Below are positions 22,001 through 29,591 of a DNA stretch of 64,000 bases, one piece after another (positions within the stretch are counted from its first letter, which is position 1; each line of letters opens with the position of its first letter). The notes beneath the pieces were generated by a model. That model did no database searches and was not told the origin of the DNA. It saw nothing but the letters and a program-made list of their open reading frames with translations. Source of the stretch: Saccharina japonica. Its lineage: Eukaryota; Sar; Phaeophyceae; Laminariales; Laminariaceae. Made by a program: the position numbers and the translations under genes. The stretch is from contig MEHQ01003910.1 in assembly GCA_008828725.1 (NCBI GenBank), positions 4,371 to 68,370 on the forward strand, written 5' to 3'.

Positions 22001-24282
22001 TTGTTGTTCTTCTCAACGTTAGCGTTTAGGGTGGGGTGTAGAGCTCCAATGCGATAATCAAGATAATCAAGGGACCACTTTGAGGAGGCGAAACCATGGC
22101 GCATCTCTACCGCAGCTTGAATAGCTGAAATAATCACACACAATCAAGATGTACGATCGATGGTCCACGAACTTGTTATTTATGGAGGCCGATTTACCCA
22201 TGTCCGTATGCCTTGTGTTTTGCAGGCGTACTGAGCCTTTATGACATTTAGTGTAAACACATACCTGTGACCAATGCTTACATTCGGTAGGTGAATGTTT
22301 TACTGGTGCAAGAGAAATACAATTGTATGCAGTACAGCTGAAACTGTTCGATTAACGTTCTCATCGGAACAGCCATCCTCAAACAGGAAAGTCGGCTGTT
22401 CTACGATGGTTACTTGGTACTTGATGTTTATTAGTGGCAGGTAGTGCGCGTTAGCCCAAGGTCGCGAAATAGTGATTACCGGGCTTACGCGAATGCCCGC
22501 TTCCGTTTCTCGTGACGCCCTTACAACGCCTTGAGCGGGCTACAGCCCATACGAAAAACTCGCTAACATGTTTCGTATCGGCGTTGGTATTGTCGCTCCA
22601 GTTTTAGACTTTCTCGCCCTATCGAGTTTCTGGGCAATCTTCGCACAACGGAGGCGTTTCTCTTGTTTCCACATACACGTTTACATGTGTACGCCGAATT
22701 GTACGTTTATCCTCACCGGCACGCTGGTTTGTGGTGGATGTAGACAATAGAGACAGGCACTCACATTGCCCACTCCCTCTTTACGTCGTGTAGGATCTAT
22801 TTCCGTGTCCAAGTTGCAAGAGACCCAGGCTGTTGTAGCAGGTGCAGCGCTATAGGCGTCGACGCAACAGTTACCACTGCACAATAACGATGAATACACA
22901 AAATTTCGTTGTTCAATCAACACGGCGTTTTCCTCTGTCGCCCCGTCTATGTTTGACGTTTTCTGTTTCCAATAACGTTCCTTGATCTGATACAGATTGT
23001 ACAGACGACACGGACTGCAACGCGTCCATTAACGAAGTGTGCTGCCCGTTGACGAACATCTGCGAAGTCAGAGCCGAGGTCGACCCTGGTGCCTGCGGTG
23101 AGAAAACCGAAAGTGAAAAACAATGTTCAGGCCATGAGCGGTTTTATGGTTGACGACAGGATGCACTGTGGACTCTCCTCGGTTTTTCAGCTGGCGCTCC
23201 CTTTGTTCAACACGAAACTGATCCGATGCGTGTGGTAGGGTTGGGGAAAGTGCCCTATAAGTGAGGCCGCCCTCCGATATACCCGACAGAGACTGGCAGA
23301 CAGCAACAAGAAGGCATAGACATGAATAGAGAGACTTATATTGATGAGTATGCGACCAATGTGATAATCGTATGGACGTTTGTGCAATACTGATCTCGAC
23401 CTTGCCCTACCAATCCCTCTCGTCAAGGTGACCCGCACATGACTGGCTTCCGCGGCCAAAAGTTCGACTTCACGGGCGCAGACAACGGGTGGTATGCTGT
23501 CGTGTCGGACCTTCCACACATGCACCTCAACATGCGCGTCACCTCTCCTGTCCCTTCCGTACCCGAGATCACCTACATTACCGGAATCTCAATCGTCACC
23601 AAGGACGCCGACGGCTTCGACCACAGCATCGTCATCTCTGTTGCCGACCCGCACAACCTGGAGAGTTCTTGCCCGGTCGGAACGTCCCCCTGCCTCGCCG
23701 ACGGGGCCCTGCACGTGGTAGTCGATGGTGACAAGGTTCTTATTTCACCCGGCGAGGTTACGGTGGCCCCAGGCATTGCGATCGCCGCTGCCAACCTTCC
23801 CGGGGCGTGCCGGAGCTTTGGGTTCGAGACGTATTGGGAGGCAAAGAAGCTTGAGCGTCTTGCTCTTGCCGGTCGAAAGCTCAGTTTGACCTCGACAATG
23901 CAAGATATGTCGGACTGGATTATCTCTGACCCCACGGCGACCAACAAAGTGGAATGTGAGGCGTACGTGGCCAGCGCTACGGCCGTTGGTGGTGTTGGTC
24001 TGTTCGACAAACAGTCCGAACACGCGTCGTTTCAGATCATGACGCCGGCAGCCACCATTCGCTTGAGCCATGGTCGGCTGCACCAGCTCCCCATGCGCGA
24101 TCCCTCCGACCAGTTCGACCTCCCGGACCACCGGACTTGGCAAATGAACATGGCCATCGATCACTCCGAGATGAGCCTCGACGCCACGGGCATCCTTGGC
24201 GAGACGCTGGTGCCTACTGTGGACCTTACTGGTGCCCCCATCATGCAAGGCATGGACGCCATTCGCGGACAGCAGGAAGACT
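945..24282 (+). CDS. Gene A: LRR exon-array protein with Cys-rich and GDPH (VWD/root-cap-like) C-terminal domains; split gene, 5' and 3' ends unknown
   Basis: Model built by reading splice sites by eye. Exons: 945-1016, 3410-3481, 5889-5960, 6410-6481, 6815-6886, 7219-7290, 11527-11598, 14614-14685, 15701-15772, 17796-17876, 18251-18292, 19045-19088, 20146-20232, 22996-23097, 23428-24282. Every join keeps the frame: phase 2 within the LRR part, phase 1 after 19088. The predicted product has ten LRRs, a Cys-bearing LRR cap, two Cys-rich modules and a 284-residue GDPH domain. Extracellular LRR plus Cys-rich domains suggest a secreted or cell-surface binding protein, but no signal peptide or membrane segment was found because the first and last exons are missing from the model. 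The function is not known. Single-repeat 72-bp LRR exons are known from brown-alga LRR-GTPase genes proposed as variable pathogen receptors; no GTPase is seen here. Gene B at 63471-40937 is its inverted paralogue. Confidence 0.8.
1410..1480 (+). pseudogene. Possible decayed LRR exon
   Basis: After a tttcag at 1401-1406, the frame from 1411 reads CLYANEIRVVS, which fits the LRR pattern xLxxNxIxxV. It then meets a stop (1450-1452) before the expected Phe. No donor lies at the expected distance. It fits a former LRR exon that has lost its second half, but the match is short enough to be chance. Confidence 0.35.
2200..2225. repeat. Short interstitial telomere-like tract
   Basis: Four CCTAA-type units (cctaaccctaatcctaat and on). 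This matches the TTAGGG telomere class in degenerate form and is only 26 bp long, far from any chromosome end signal. Confidence 0.6.
3410..3481 (+). CDS. Gene A LRR exon 2 (type B)
   Basis: 72-bp exon between atcag and gtgagt, phase 2-2. One LRR beginning CLEENQLVILQTDLF and ending with GMVALEDL. The Gln-Leu after the conserved Asn and the GM before the last turn place it with the B-type repeats of gene B. It lacks the GCGGCAG intronic motif of the A-type exons. Confidence 0.85.
3482..5888 (+). other. Gene A intron carrying a SINE
   Basis: A 2.4-kb intron with a SINE copy (4018-4243) and, from about 5600, the intron type that precedes A-type exons (gcctgagcatattgaaacctt near 5725, gtggcagcggcg near 5818). 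The open frames at 4685-5122 and 5487-6029 on the - strand show no domain. Confidence 0.6.
4018..4243 (+). mobile_element. tRNA-derived SINE, copy 1
   Basis: Shares its body with 53074-53400 and 16195-16485: the string cacaattcgacg, then gttgacgagggaagaaag, then caaggcaagaac, then gtgaccccggatctgagtta, then an A-rich end with aataaacggga. The tRNA-like head is poorly kept; a degenerate B box (gggtttgaac) is seen at about 4024. The reverse strand frame at 3926-4240 resembles the one at 53093-53446 only because both read through this repeat. Confidence 0.75.
5889..5960 (+). CDS. Gene A LRR exon 3 (type A)
   Basis: 72-bp exon between aaacag and gtgagt, phase 2-2. One LRR beginning NLDDNMITTIEANAF. 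First of four units in a tandem exon-intron array. The gtggcagcggcg motif lies 71 bp upstream. Confidence 0.9.
6410..6481 (+). CDS. Gene A LRR exon 4 (type A)
   Basis: 72-bp exon between aaacag and gtgagt, phase 2-2. One LRR beginning LLNENLIANVDADAF and continuing AGLFALDTL. Flanking introns match those of the exons at 5889 and 6815; the gtgcggcag motif lies about 70 bp upstream. Confidence 0.9.
6815..6886 (+). CDS. Gene A LRR exon 5 (type A)
   Basis: 72-bp exon between aaacag and gtgagt, phase 2-2. One LRR beginning DLEENMIETLDPNTF. The last codon spanning the intron is probably Met rather than Leu, the only such case in gene A. The catgcggcagcga motif lies about 73 bp upstream. Confidence 0.9.
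7219..7290 (+). CDS. Gene A LRR exon 6 (type A)
   Basis: 72-bp exon between aacag and gtgagt, phase 2-2. One LRR beginning CLDDNKIKTLDAGVF. Last intact unit of the tandem array; the decayed unit at 7670-7741 follows it and is closest to this exon in sequence. Confidence 0.9.
7670..7741 (+). pseudogene. Decayed A-type LRR exon
   Basis: The frame reads CLVNGLVTLNAGAF, very close to CLDDNKIKTLDAGVF of exon 6 but one residue short before the Asn. The second half (TREDCSIWQI) no longer fits an LRR, and no donor follows. The upstream sequence keeps a ggcatgcagcaatgac string that matches the intronic motif of A-type units, here only about 43 bp away. This is a dead copy of the neighbouring tandem unit. 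Confidence 0.6.
9975..10366. repeat. Inverted repeat pair with a perfect 18-bp palindrome
   Basis: The segment 9975-10040 (cgtaggtcatgg then gtcgccggatcgatt) returns in reverse complement at 10298-10366. The second arm contains the perfect palindrome cgccggatcgatccggcg. The arms are diverged and enclose about 260 bp with no open frame of note. A small inverted-repeat element is possible. Confidence 0.45.
11527..11598 (+). CDS. Gene A LRR exon 7 (type B-like)
   Basis: 72-bp exon between gggtag and gtgagt, phase 2-2. One LRR beginning YLNVNELEVLPDGIF. The acceptor is TAG rather than CAG. The Pro after the second Leu is typical of B-type repeats. Confidence 0.85.
11599..14613 (+). other. Gene A intron with decayed LRR unit and a 130-bp duplication
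   Basis: A 3.0-kb intron. It holds a decayed A-type unit (12080-12290), a diverged tandem duplication (about 12790-13060, repeat distance near 131 bp, with tttcgagacatgg matched by tttcgagatatgg), and a tRNA-like B box on the - strand (ggttcgagcc, 13770-13780). Its open frames show no domain. Confidence 0.55.
12080..12290 (+). pseudogene. Decayed A-type LRR exon-intron unit
   Basis: Intron landmarks of the tandem units are still visible: gcgcctagcaatatgaagac at about 12087, a cattcggcagca motif at about 12170, and a decayed version of gtgccgttcaaacag before 12238. The exon remnant 12238-12287 reads ISPNEIIIEM, matching the LRR core with one codon missing, and is followed by a donor-like tgtgag. 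The second half of the repeat is AT-rich and lost. Confidence 0.5.
14614..14685 (+). CDS. Gene A LRR exon 8 (type B-like)
   Basis: 72-bp exon between ggtcag and gtgagt, phase 2-2. One LRR beginning YLHDNLLTTVSANLF, close to the gene B exon at 62016-62087 in its first residues and in the ANLF segment. Confidence 0.85.
15701..15772 (+). CDS. Gene A LRR exon 9 (position-conserved)
   Basis: 72-bp exon between tttcag and gtgagt, phase 2-2. One LRR beginning TLDNNMLDRLPTDAF. Its counterpart in gene B (50082-50153) shares the LDRLP.DAF.GL core, so this repeat was fixed in place before the two genes split, unlike the more variable upstream repeats. Confidence 0.9.
15850..15978 (+). mobile_element. 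Fragment of a short inverted-repeat (MITE-like) element
   Basis: Shares tctagttgcactttcag, tttatcaatatcagg and the end ccaccgtaccacgtgtct with the element at 29361-29591. Only the right end is clear; the left end is not found. Confidence 0.5.
16195..16485 (+). mobile_element. tRNA-derived SINE, copy 2
   Basis: The head looks like the 3' two thirds of a tRNA: an A-box-like stretch (tccatattggttgaaactcg), then actactgaggttgaggtcg, then a B box (gggttcgaatcctg). The body then shares cacaattcgacg and gacgagg.gaaaa with copies 1 and 3, in a more diverged form. Confidence 0.7.
16560..16810. repeat. Degenerate minisatellite, about 90-bp units
   Basis: Three diverged units anchored on gtaccctgaggactggtg at about 16570, 16660 and 16746, each followed by acccagttcnttcaggc-like sequence. 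Confidence 0.5.
17225..17285 (-). other. tRNA-like (Ser/Leu type) promoter remnant
   Basis: On the - strand accgagcggtt (A-box-like) is followed after about 40 bases by agactgctaagttcgatccc (anticodon-loop-like run and B box). No acceptor stem pairs and the T stem is incomplete, so this is a tRNA pseudogene or SINE head, not a working tRNA gene. Confidence 0.35.
17796..17876 (+). CDS. Gene A LRR exon 10, 81 bp with three-residue insert
   Basis: Exon between gaag and gtgagt, phase 2-2, 81 bp instead of 72. It reads RLNDNALTTLPDGLF and then EDVGSGTSLTTL; the extra residues lie in the GSGTS turn on the convex side. Gene B has the same 81-bp exon (48624-48704) with the same GSGTS, so the insert is old and position-specific. 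Confidence 0.9.
18251..18292 (+). CDS. Gene A LRR C-terminal cap exon
   Basis: 42-bp exon between tatcag and gtaagt, phase 2-2. It reads NLDGNNGLQCVPT with a split last codon (Ala). A half repeat ending in Cys-x-Pro is the usual look of an LRR end cap; the Cys probably pairs inside the following region. The gene B counterpart (47589-47627, 39 bp) reads VLDNPSLQCIPT. Confidence 0.8.
19045..19088 (+). CDS. Gene A linker exon, phase converter 2 to 1
   Basis: 44-bp exon between gaaacag and gtgagt. It reads LPSTLSLPFTSGLC. It accepts phase 2 from the LRR cap and leaves in phase 1 for the Cys-rich modules. The gene B counterpart (46853-46899, 47 bp) reads IDDSDLDLPTTDGMC, which aligns with one codon gap and supports the call despite the short length. 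Confidence 0.7.
19089..20145 (+). other. Gene A intron, nothing recognised
   Basis: A 1.06-kb intron. The + frame at 19390-19725 (111 codons, hydrophobic near its start) has no counterpart in gene B and would break the phase order, so it is not taken as an exon. Confidence 0.5.
20146..20232 (+). CDS. Gene A Cys-rich module I exon
   Basis: 87-bp exon between aacag and gtaaga, phase 1-1. It reads CLPVAAVSCDAGLKCARG and then AVGYTCVVAV, with four Cys. The gene B exon of the same length (46373-46459) shares AVSC, the spacing of all Cys and GAVGYTCVVA. A small disulphide module of unknown family; Cys spacing loosely recalls EGF-type or toxin-type folds but no family is claimed. Confidence 0.8.
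20233..22995 (+). other. Gene A intron with inverted-repeat elements
   Basis: A 2.76-kb intron with a MITE-like element (20436-20692) and a related fragment at about 22022-22118 (gggtggggtgtagagctcc, then catggcgcatctctaccgc). The overlapping open frames at 20636-21172 and 21343-21736 on the - strand and 22568-22750 on the + strand show no domain. Confidence 0.55.
20436..20692. mobile_element. MITE-like element, copy A
   Basis: Left end cgacgcatgctacgatagag and right end ctatcgtacctctgacg are inverted copies of each other. The inner part shares gctacccgatgaactatccc and gggttaaggagcccgatcat with 54075-54510 and 62510-62612. About 257 bp and without a coding frame, so non-autonomous. Confidence 0.6.
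22996..23097 (+). CDS. Gene A Cys-rich module II exon
   Basis: 102-bp exon between tacag and gtgaga, phase 1-1. It reads CTDDTDCNASINEVCCPL and on to a final Cys, with six Cys including a CC pair. The pattern C-x5-C-x7-CC-x5-C recalls WAP-type four-disulphide modules in part, but is too short for a full one. The gene B exon (42012-42113) has identical length and Cys spacing. Confidence 0.85.
23428..24282 (+). CDS. Gene A GDPH domain exon (VWD/root-cap-like)
   Basis: 855-bp exon between gtcaag and gtgagt, phase 1-1. It begins GDPHMTGFRGQKFDFTG, the signature start of VWD-like and plant root-cap/LEA-related domains, here 284 residues. Landmarks are SDLPHMHLNMRV, a Cys pair in SSCPVGTSPC, GACRSFGFE, a charged helix EAKKLERLALAGRK, and a last part GILGETLVPT that ends in GQQEDC at the donor. 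Known relatives with GDPH starts are extracellular; a role in adhesion or cell wall contact is inference. Divergence from the gene B exon at 40937-41791 is mostly conservative with no gaps or stops, so both appear under constraint. The next exon is not found. Confidence 0.9.
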
Positions 24283-27200
24283 GTGAGTACGGCGAACCAT
24301 ACATTTGGCAGGATACGTTTATATTGTCGACATTCGTTGCATATTTCTATAATCTTCATTTAAGTATACCAACATTATGCTTTTTGCGAAATGCTTAATA
24401 GCAGGGGTTGAAATGGGCCTATACCCGTCTCCGTGGCGGATAAGCAATAAATGTGTTTTTTTATCAGATCGTCCGAACAATGAACGAAAGTATTCGTACG
24501 AGGTGCAACTGTAGGATGTGTTTGGCCATCTCATGTAGCATACGAACAACGCGAGAACGATAAGTACCGGGGCATTCTCAATATTCTGCACACGTTGGTA
24601 CACTCATAATATGTGCCATGTGAAGCTACCCCCATACATTGGCAGCATTCCCAGTGGGGTATATAGTCTGGCACACCGTTACGACTTGTGACGTCTGTGG
24701 GTCATCCGTAGGTGGTGTGGAGGTGTATGTGACTGCTTCTCTGCGTGCCCCCCACATATCTCTATGTATTTGATACGAACACGTACGTGCAAGAGTAATC
24801 ATACCTAACGAATAACGGCCACCTGTATCGTACGTGGTCGCGTGCATACTATTGAGTAAAACAAATGTATTGTCCTACTATTGTCGGGGTTTCTCCTAGT
24901 ATGGAGGCGGCAATAATATTTACGAGCTAGTCTCTACACTTATATATATAATATAGGTATTGCGGCTTCTGTCTCCCAAAAATATGTACTCGTATGGCTG
25001 ATTGGCAAGGTAACACGGGCCGCACGTTACTTTATTATAGTGTCAGGATCGAATTGAAGTTGGTTATTATACAGGTGGAGGATATTGGCTCGGCTTCAGT
25101 TCGAGGATCGTAACTGACTTGGGATGAGTGTCTGGCTCAAACTTGGCTTGACGTTTTGGCCAGCGTCGACGTTGATTTTAATCTGGAGTGGCTATCAAAA
25201 TTGAACCGTGAATATGGAGTGATATGCCCATTGTGTGAGGGCCGACAATTACTTCGACTTGGTGTCGCGAAATCGAAATTTCCTCGGGTTTAGTGTGGGG
25301 ATCAAACTTATCTTGGGCGTGGTCCAGGTTATCGAAATTACATTTTATTTTCGTGCGAGTGGAATTATTTTGTTTTGGTGTGAATATAGTTATCTGGTTT
25401 TGCGTTTGGGCTGTCAAACGTTACCATAAATTGAGTGACGGGAGATCGAAATTGACTTGAACTGCGGATTGGGTTCAAATTGTATTCGTTTTTGTGTGGG
25501 TGGTCGCAATTGACTGGGTCTCGTTGTCGGTGAATCGGGATTAAATCTGGTTAAAGTGTTCTTCGTCGTGCTCGATGAGGTGTGCAATTCCATACTACAT
25601 ACGGAAAAACCGTGCGAAACTTCGATCGATATCCTAGGAATATTATATCACAATGATGACCTCGTGTGCTTCACGACACAGCGTGAGAAAACTCGCAGTG
25701 CTCATTTTCGTCCTGCAGGCTCGGCCTCTCAACAGTCCCCTGGTTTTGACGGTATGTGACTCCCTCCCACGAGTCACTCCTATCAGTGGTACCGAGCCGC
25801 TGATAGAGGTGAGTAGTTATTGGCCATGAAGCAAGATCCGCGAGTTGTGTCTCCGTACCGGATACACACATTTTGCACAGGCGTTGAGGAGGTGGGGCCT
25901 CCTGTTCTCTCATCTGCATACTGTTCGCGTCGTCGAATTTCTATATTACAACACGGAATACAGCACATGAGTTCCTGAAGAAAATAGTTTATTGATTAAT
26001 GCCAAACCTTACGTTTGGTTAGTAAAAGTTGAACACAGACTACAAACCCACGCCTACTCTTCACTTCTACACAACAGCACGAATTGTGTTATGAAACGAT
26101 GAGAAGTAAGCATGTCCCTACCGGTTTTCAGCAGGCGGTATTGCCGACATCTATCTCCCACACTGGGTGGCGTTTGTCACTTCTTCATTATACCGAAAGG
26201 GTTGAGCGTAAGATGTTTGTCCCACCCCTGTACAGAGCGCACGCTATTTGGCGCAAGAGATACCCCCGTTCATTGTTTGCGTATGTACCTGCATTCAAGC
26301 TGTGGTGTTGACAAGGTGATCCGCTTCCTTTCCTCTCGCCCCATCTATGTTCCCCTCCGTGCCCACTAACAGATCGCGTGAGTGGCCCTCTGGGACTCGT
26401 CTTTCCCCAGAGCAAGCGTCACGAGTAGACCTAGAAGGGCTCTCTACCGTCGCACCGGGTAAAATGTGGCATATAGCGGATTCCACGAACGATCACCGAT
26501 CACTTTCGGTCATGGACTTGCTGATTTCGTTGTCTCCTGCTTCCATGCTTTATGTATCCTTATGTTCAAGCGAGGCTACCGGAGGAAATATCAACTTGCA
26601 AATTATGTGTATGCGTATGCCTTTCTATTCAAGCATGACTTACCCATACGGTGCAATGTTTCTGGGAAGTAGGCTCTGGTCCAATCAAAATAACCCGAAG
26701 AAAGCAGGACGTGATCTCTGTGTACGAGGAGTCTCTGCAAGGTCCGCATGCGTACCGTCGTTTGCAGGGCCCCATTCTCGGAGGTGGGGCAGTTTGTCGC
26801 CAATACAAACGGGGTGCACAATCTGCAAGAGAATACTGGTGCTTGGGCGGGGTGTCATATCAGGTTTTTCATGAGCGGAGGCTCGGGAACGGAACGTACA
26901 ACGTGGCCTGGACACATTCAAATTGGGGTTTCCCCCCTTTGTGTCGTCGCTCTTTTTTCGGGGACGAAAGTTCACCGTCGTATATATGAGATATTCCCGG
27001 GAGATCAAATGAATGGAAGTGGGCACCGTTTGAGGGAAGCCCTGTGTGTAATACATTTTTTGTATGGTCTATATTTGTGACGAGGACGGTGGAACTCGGT
27101 GGGGTGGCGTACGTAGGGCACGACGGCGATGACACGCAGGGAGGTGGTGGAGCACACGGTCGGCAACGGGCAGTGGACCCAACAAGTGCAGACCACGTCC

Positions 27201-28474
27201 CTCGACGATTAGCAGCCAATACCCGTAGATAAGTTATACACCAGTCAACGGGCATACCCTCGTTTATTCCTACCGAAATCGTGTGGGAAATGCGAGGTAT
27301 ACTGGTTGCCGGTGTTCTCGGGACCAGGATGCAGAGACATTGGCGATGCTACAACAGGATTTCGCTGAATGTGCCACAACGAATGTCTACGTTACTCGGG
27401 GGGCATATTCATGTGGTGGCTCACCCGGAGCTTGATGAGTTCTATAAGGATTGACCAGGCGTTGATAAACATGTTCGGTCGGGTTTAGAACATTTCATGT
27501 GGCCGGCGAACCAGACTCACCCGGGCCTCAACAACGCAATTCTAGCGATAGCGAGGAACCATAGAGCACGGATGTTAGTTAGTTTGCAGGAATCGTGGCA
27601 TCTTGATGTGTACCTCAAACAAAACGAAGATTGATCCAATTGAGATTTGTAGGGGTATGGGTAGCATAAATATGTTGGGGATGCAGCACACGCGGATTCA
27701 GACTATGCAAGCACGGGTACCGACGGGAGGTCAATCTATGGTGGAGTTGTGACCTGTACCGGTGCCTGCGTGTCCCCTCTTCTTCTGGAGTGAAGACGTG
27801 CGCCACGCTTTCGTTGACGGAGGCAGAGTGCGTTTGCGATACCCACAATTTGTTTGCGCAGATTTATTTTCACCGGTCGCGATGTCGGGTGTACCACGGT
27901 CAGTAAAGCGTATTGAGAGAGCGACACGTATGGGGAACAGCGTTGTGACTATTTCAAACACTATGCATATTGATGCCTGGCATGGCATTCTTTCGGAGGG
28001 TGTTACTACCGGCGAGGTTGAGGCTGTCCACCTACCGTCAGGGCAACATAGTGAGGGTAGTTATAAACCACAGCACACAGAGGCGTTTCTTATCCACAGT
28101 ACATTGAACATGGACATCGGTAGTTTAGAGGGTTGATTGTGGTTTATTCCCCGGTATTTCAGGGTATATTGTTTATCGTAATATTGATCTCGTTAGGCAG
28201 TGAGAGAAGCTTTTGGAGGTACAATCCCCGTGCGTCCAGTAAAGCTACTACCTAACCAGTGTAGCCGATGATGTCGATTAATGCTGTTGTACACGTTGAC
28301 TGCTGCTTCACTGCGCAACAACGTGCAGGGGATCCTACCGGTATGTGTTTGTACCCGTAGCACTTTCTATCTTCATATTCAGTAAGCATATGTTGTATTT
28401 TGTACCGTCGCGTTGGGGTACCTAGCAGGCGGGTTGGTGCAGTTCAATTTGAACATTTAAGTTATCGTAGACGG
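24283..28474. other. Region 3' of gene A seen exons; no gene recognised
   Basis: Gene A must continue here because the GDPH exon ends at a donor in phase 1 and both genes lose similarity exactly after it. One possible 33-bp exon is noted at 25719-25751. 25040-25550 is T/G-rich with loose repeats of tcgaaattgact-like strings. The + frame at 27762-28136 (124 codons) and the - frames near 26.7-27.2 kb show no domain and are left unassigned. Confidence 0.4.
25719..25751 (+). CDS. Weak candidate for the next exon of gene A
   Basis: A 33-bp segment between cctgcag and gtatgtg in the right phase (1-1) that would continue GQQEDC with SASQQSPGFD. No counterpart was found in gene B, and such short segments arise by chance, so this is a candidate only. 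Confidence 0.15.
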
Positions 28475-28911
28475 GATGTTGTTTCGCCCATATAACGGGG
28501 GGGGGTTGTTTTTGACATTGCATCATGCATTCGAAAACTTTATATTTCATTGGTTTGAAGGCTTTACCATCGAAGTCAAAATTTGTATTGGATTTTTCCC
28601 TTCGGCTAGATTATGTTTCGCCCTTATTGTGGACTGCGACATAACAGGGGGGGGGGGGGTTCTTGACATTGCATCAGGCATTCGAAAACTCCATATTTCA
28701 TTGGTTTGAAGTCTTTACCATCGAAGTCTAAATTGATATTGGATTTTTCCCTTCGGCTAGATGTTGTTTCGCCCATATTGTGGACTGCAATATAACAGGG
28801 GGGGGGGGGGTTGTTGACATCGCATCATGCATTCGAAAACTCTGTATTTCATTGGTTTGAAGGCTTTACCATCGTAGTCTAAATTGGTTTAGATTTTTTT
28901 CCTTCGGCTAG
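28475..28911. repeat. Tandem array of three ~150-bp units with G runs
   Basis: Units at 28475-28608, 28609-28759 and 28760-28911. Each has tgtttcgccc, a G run of 9-12, ttgacattgcatcatgcatt, a tttcattggtttgaag string and a ttcccttcggcta end. The first unit lacks about 14 bp before the G run. No similarity to genes A or B. Confidence 0.85.
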
Positions 28912-29194
28912 TTTTACGTTTCTCTCTATTCGAAACATCTATATTGATATTGTCTCGGTGATGGTATTGTCAACCATACGTTGCTATAAAGTTCACAAAT
29001 ATGTTTCCGTCCAACCTGGCAAGTTAGGACAACAGCTGGGCACTAGCCGCGTCTTGCACCGAGTAGGGGGGATGTTTGTGATATTACACGGAGCATCCTT
29101 TGCCCCATTAATTCGGGGTGTATGTTATGTTTAGAGGTTGCCTTGAGTCCTGCGATGCCTCCCCGGGTGCAACTTCAACTGAGTGAGCGGGCCA

Positions 29195-29330
29195 TCGGAG
29201 CAGTCTGTTATACAATGCCACGGTTCATGTGTGCCACATGCTCGCGGTTCAATGATACAGGTCAACCAATATATTTGTTTTTATTCAATGCGGCGGGCGA
29301 CGCAATCGTAAGGGACACGCCGACAAAAGC
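29195..29330 (+). repeat. Dispersed repeat family R, copy 1
   Basis: Shares ggagcagtctgttatac and then tatttgtttttattcaa, with gcaatcgtaagggacacgcc at the end, with copies at 37308-37447 and (inverted) 38783-38925. The copies are about 70% alike by eye. Family unknown. Confidence 0.5.
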
Positions 29331-29360
29331 GGTGCTTTACCACATTTTATTTGTTTTTCG

Positions 29361-29591
29361 GACGCGTGCTACGATGGAGGTAGCACGCTTAGGCTAAGAT
29401 TGTGTTTTTGAATGACGGAGCTCCTTCATCCAAAATCGTCGTAGTATCATCTTATTTCGCAAACCAAGTTTTTTTTATGTTTAGAGCATGGGACTGTTCA
29501 TCTAGTTGCACTTTCAGATTTATCAATATCAGGTCATGTGACGAGCCTCGGAGAAAACCATGGAAGACACCTCTGCCGTAGCACGTGTCTT
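29361..29591. mobile_element. MITE-like element, copy C
   Basis: Left end gacgcgtgctacgatggagg and right end ctctgccgtagcacgtgtct form imperfect terminal inverted repeats of about 20-25 bp. The inner part matches 15850-15978. 231 bp with no open frame, so non-autonomous. Confidence 0.6.

Noticed and set aside
27762-28136. 124-codon + strand open frame
   Set aside because: No family, no repeats of it elsewhere, and a length that can occur by chance in 64 kb; left unassigned.
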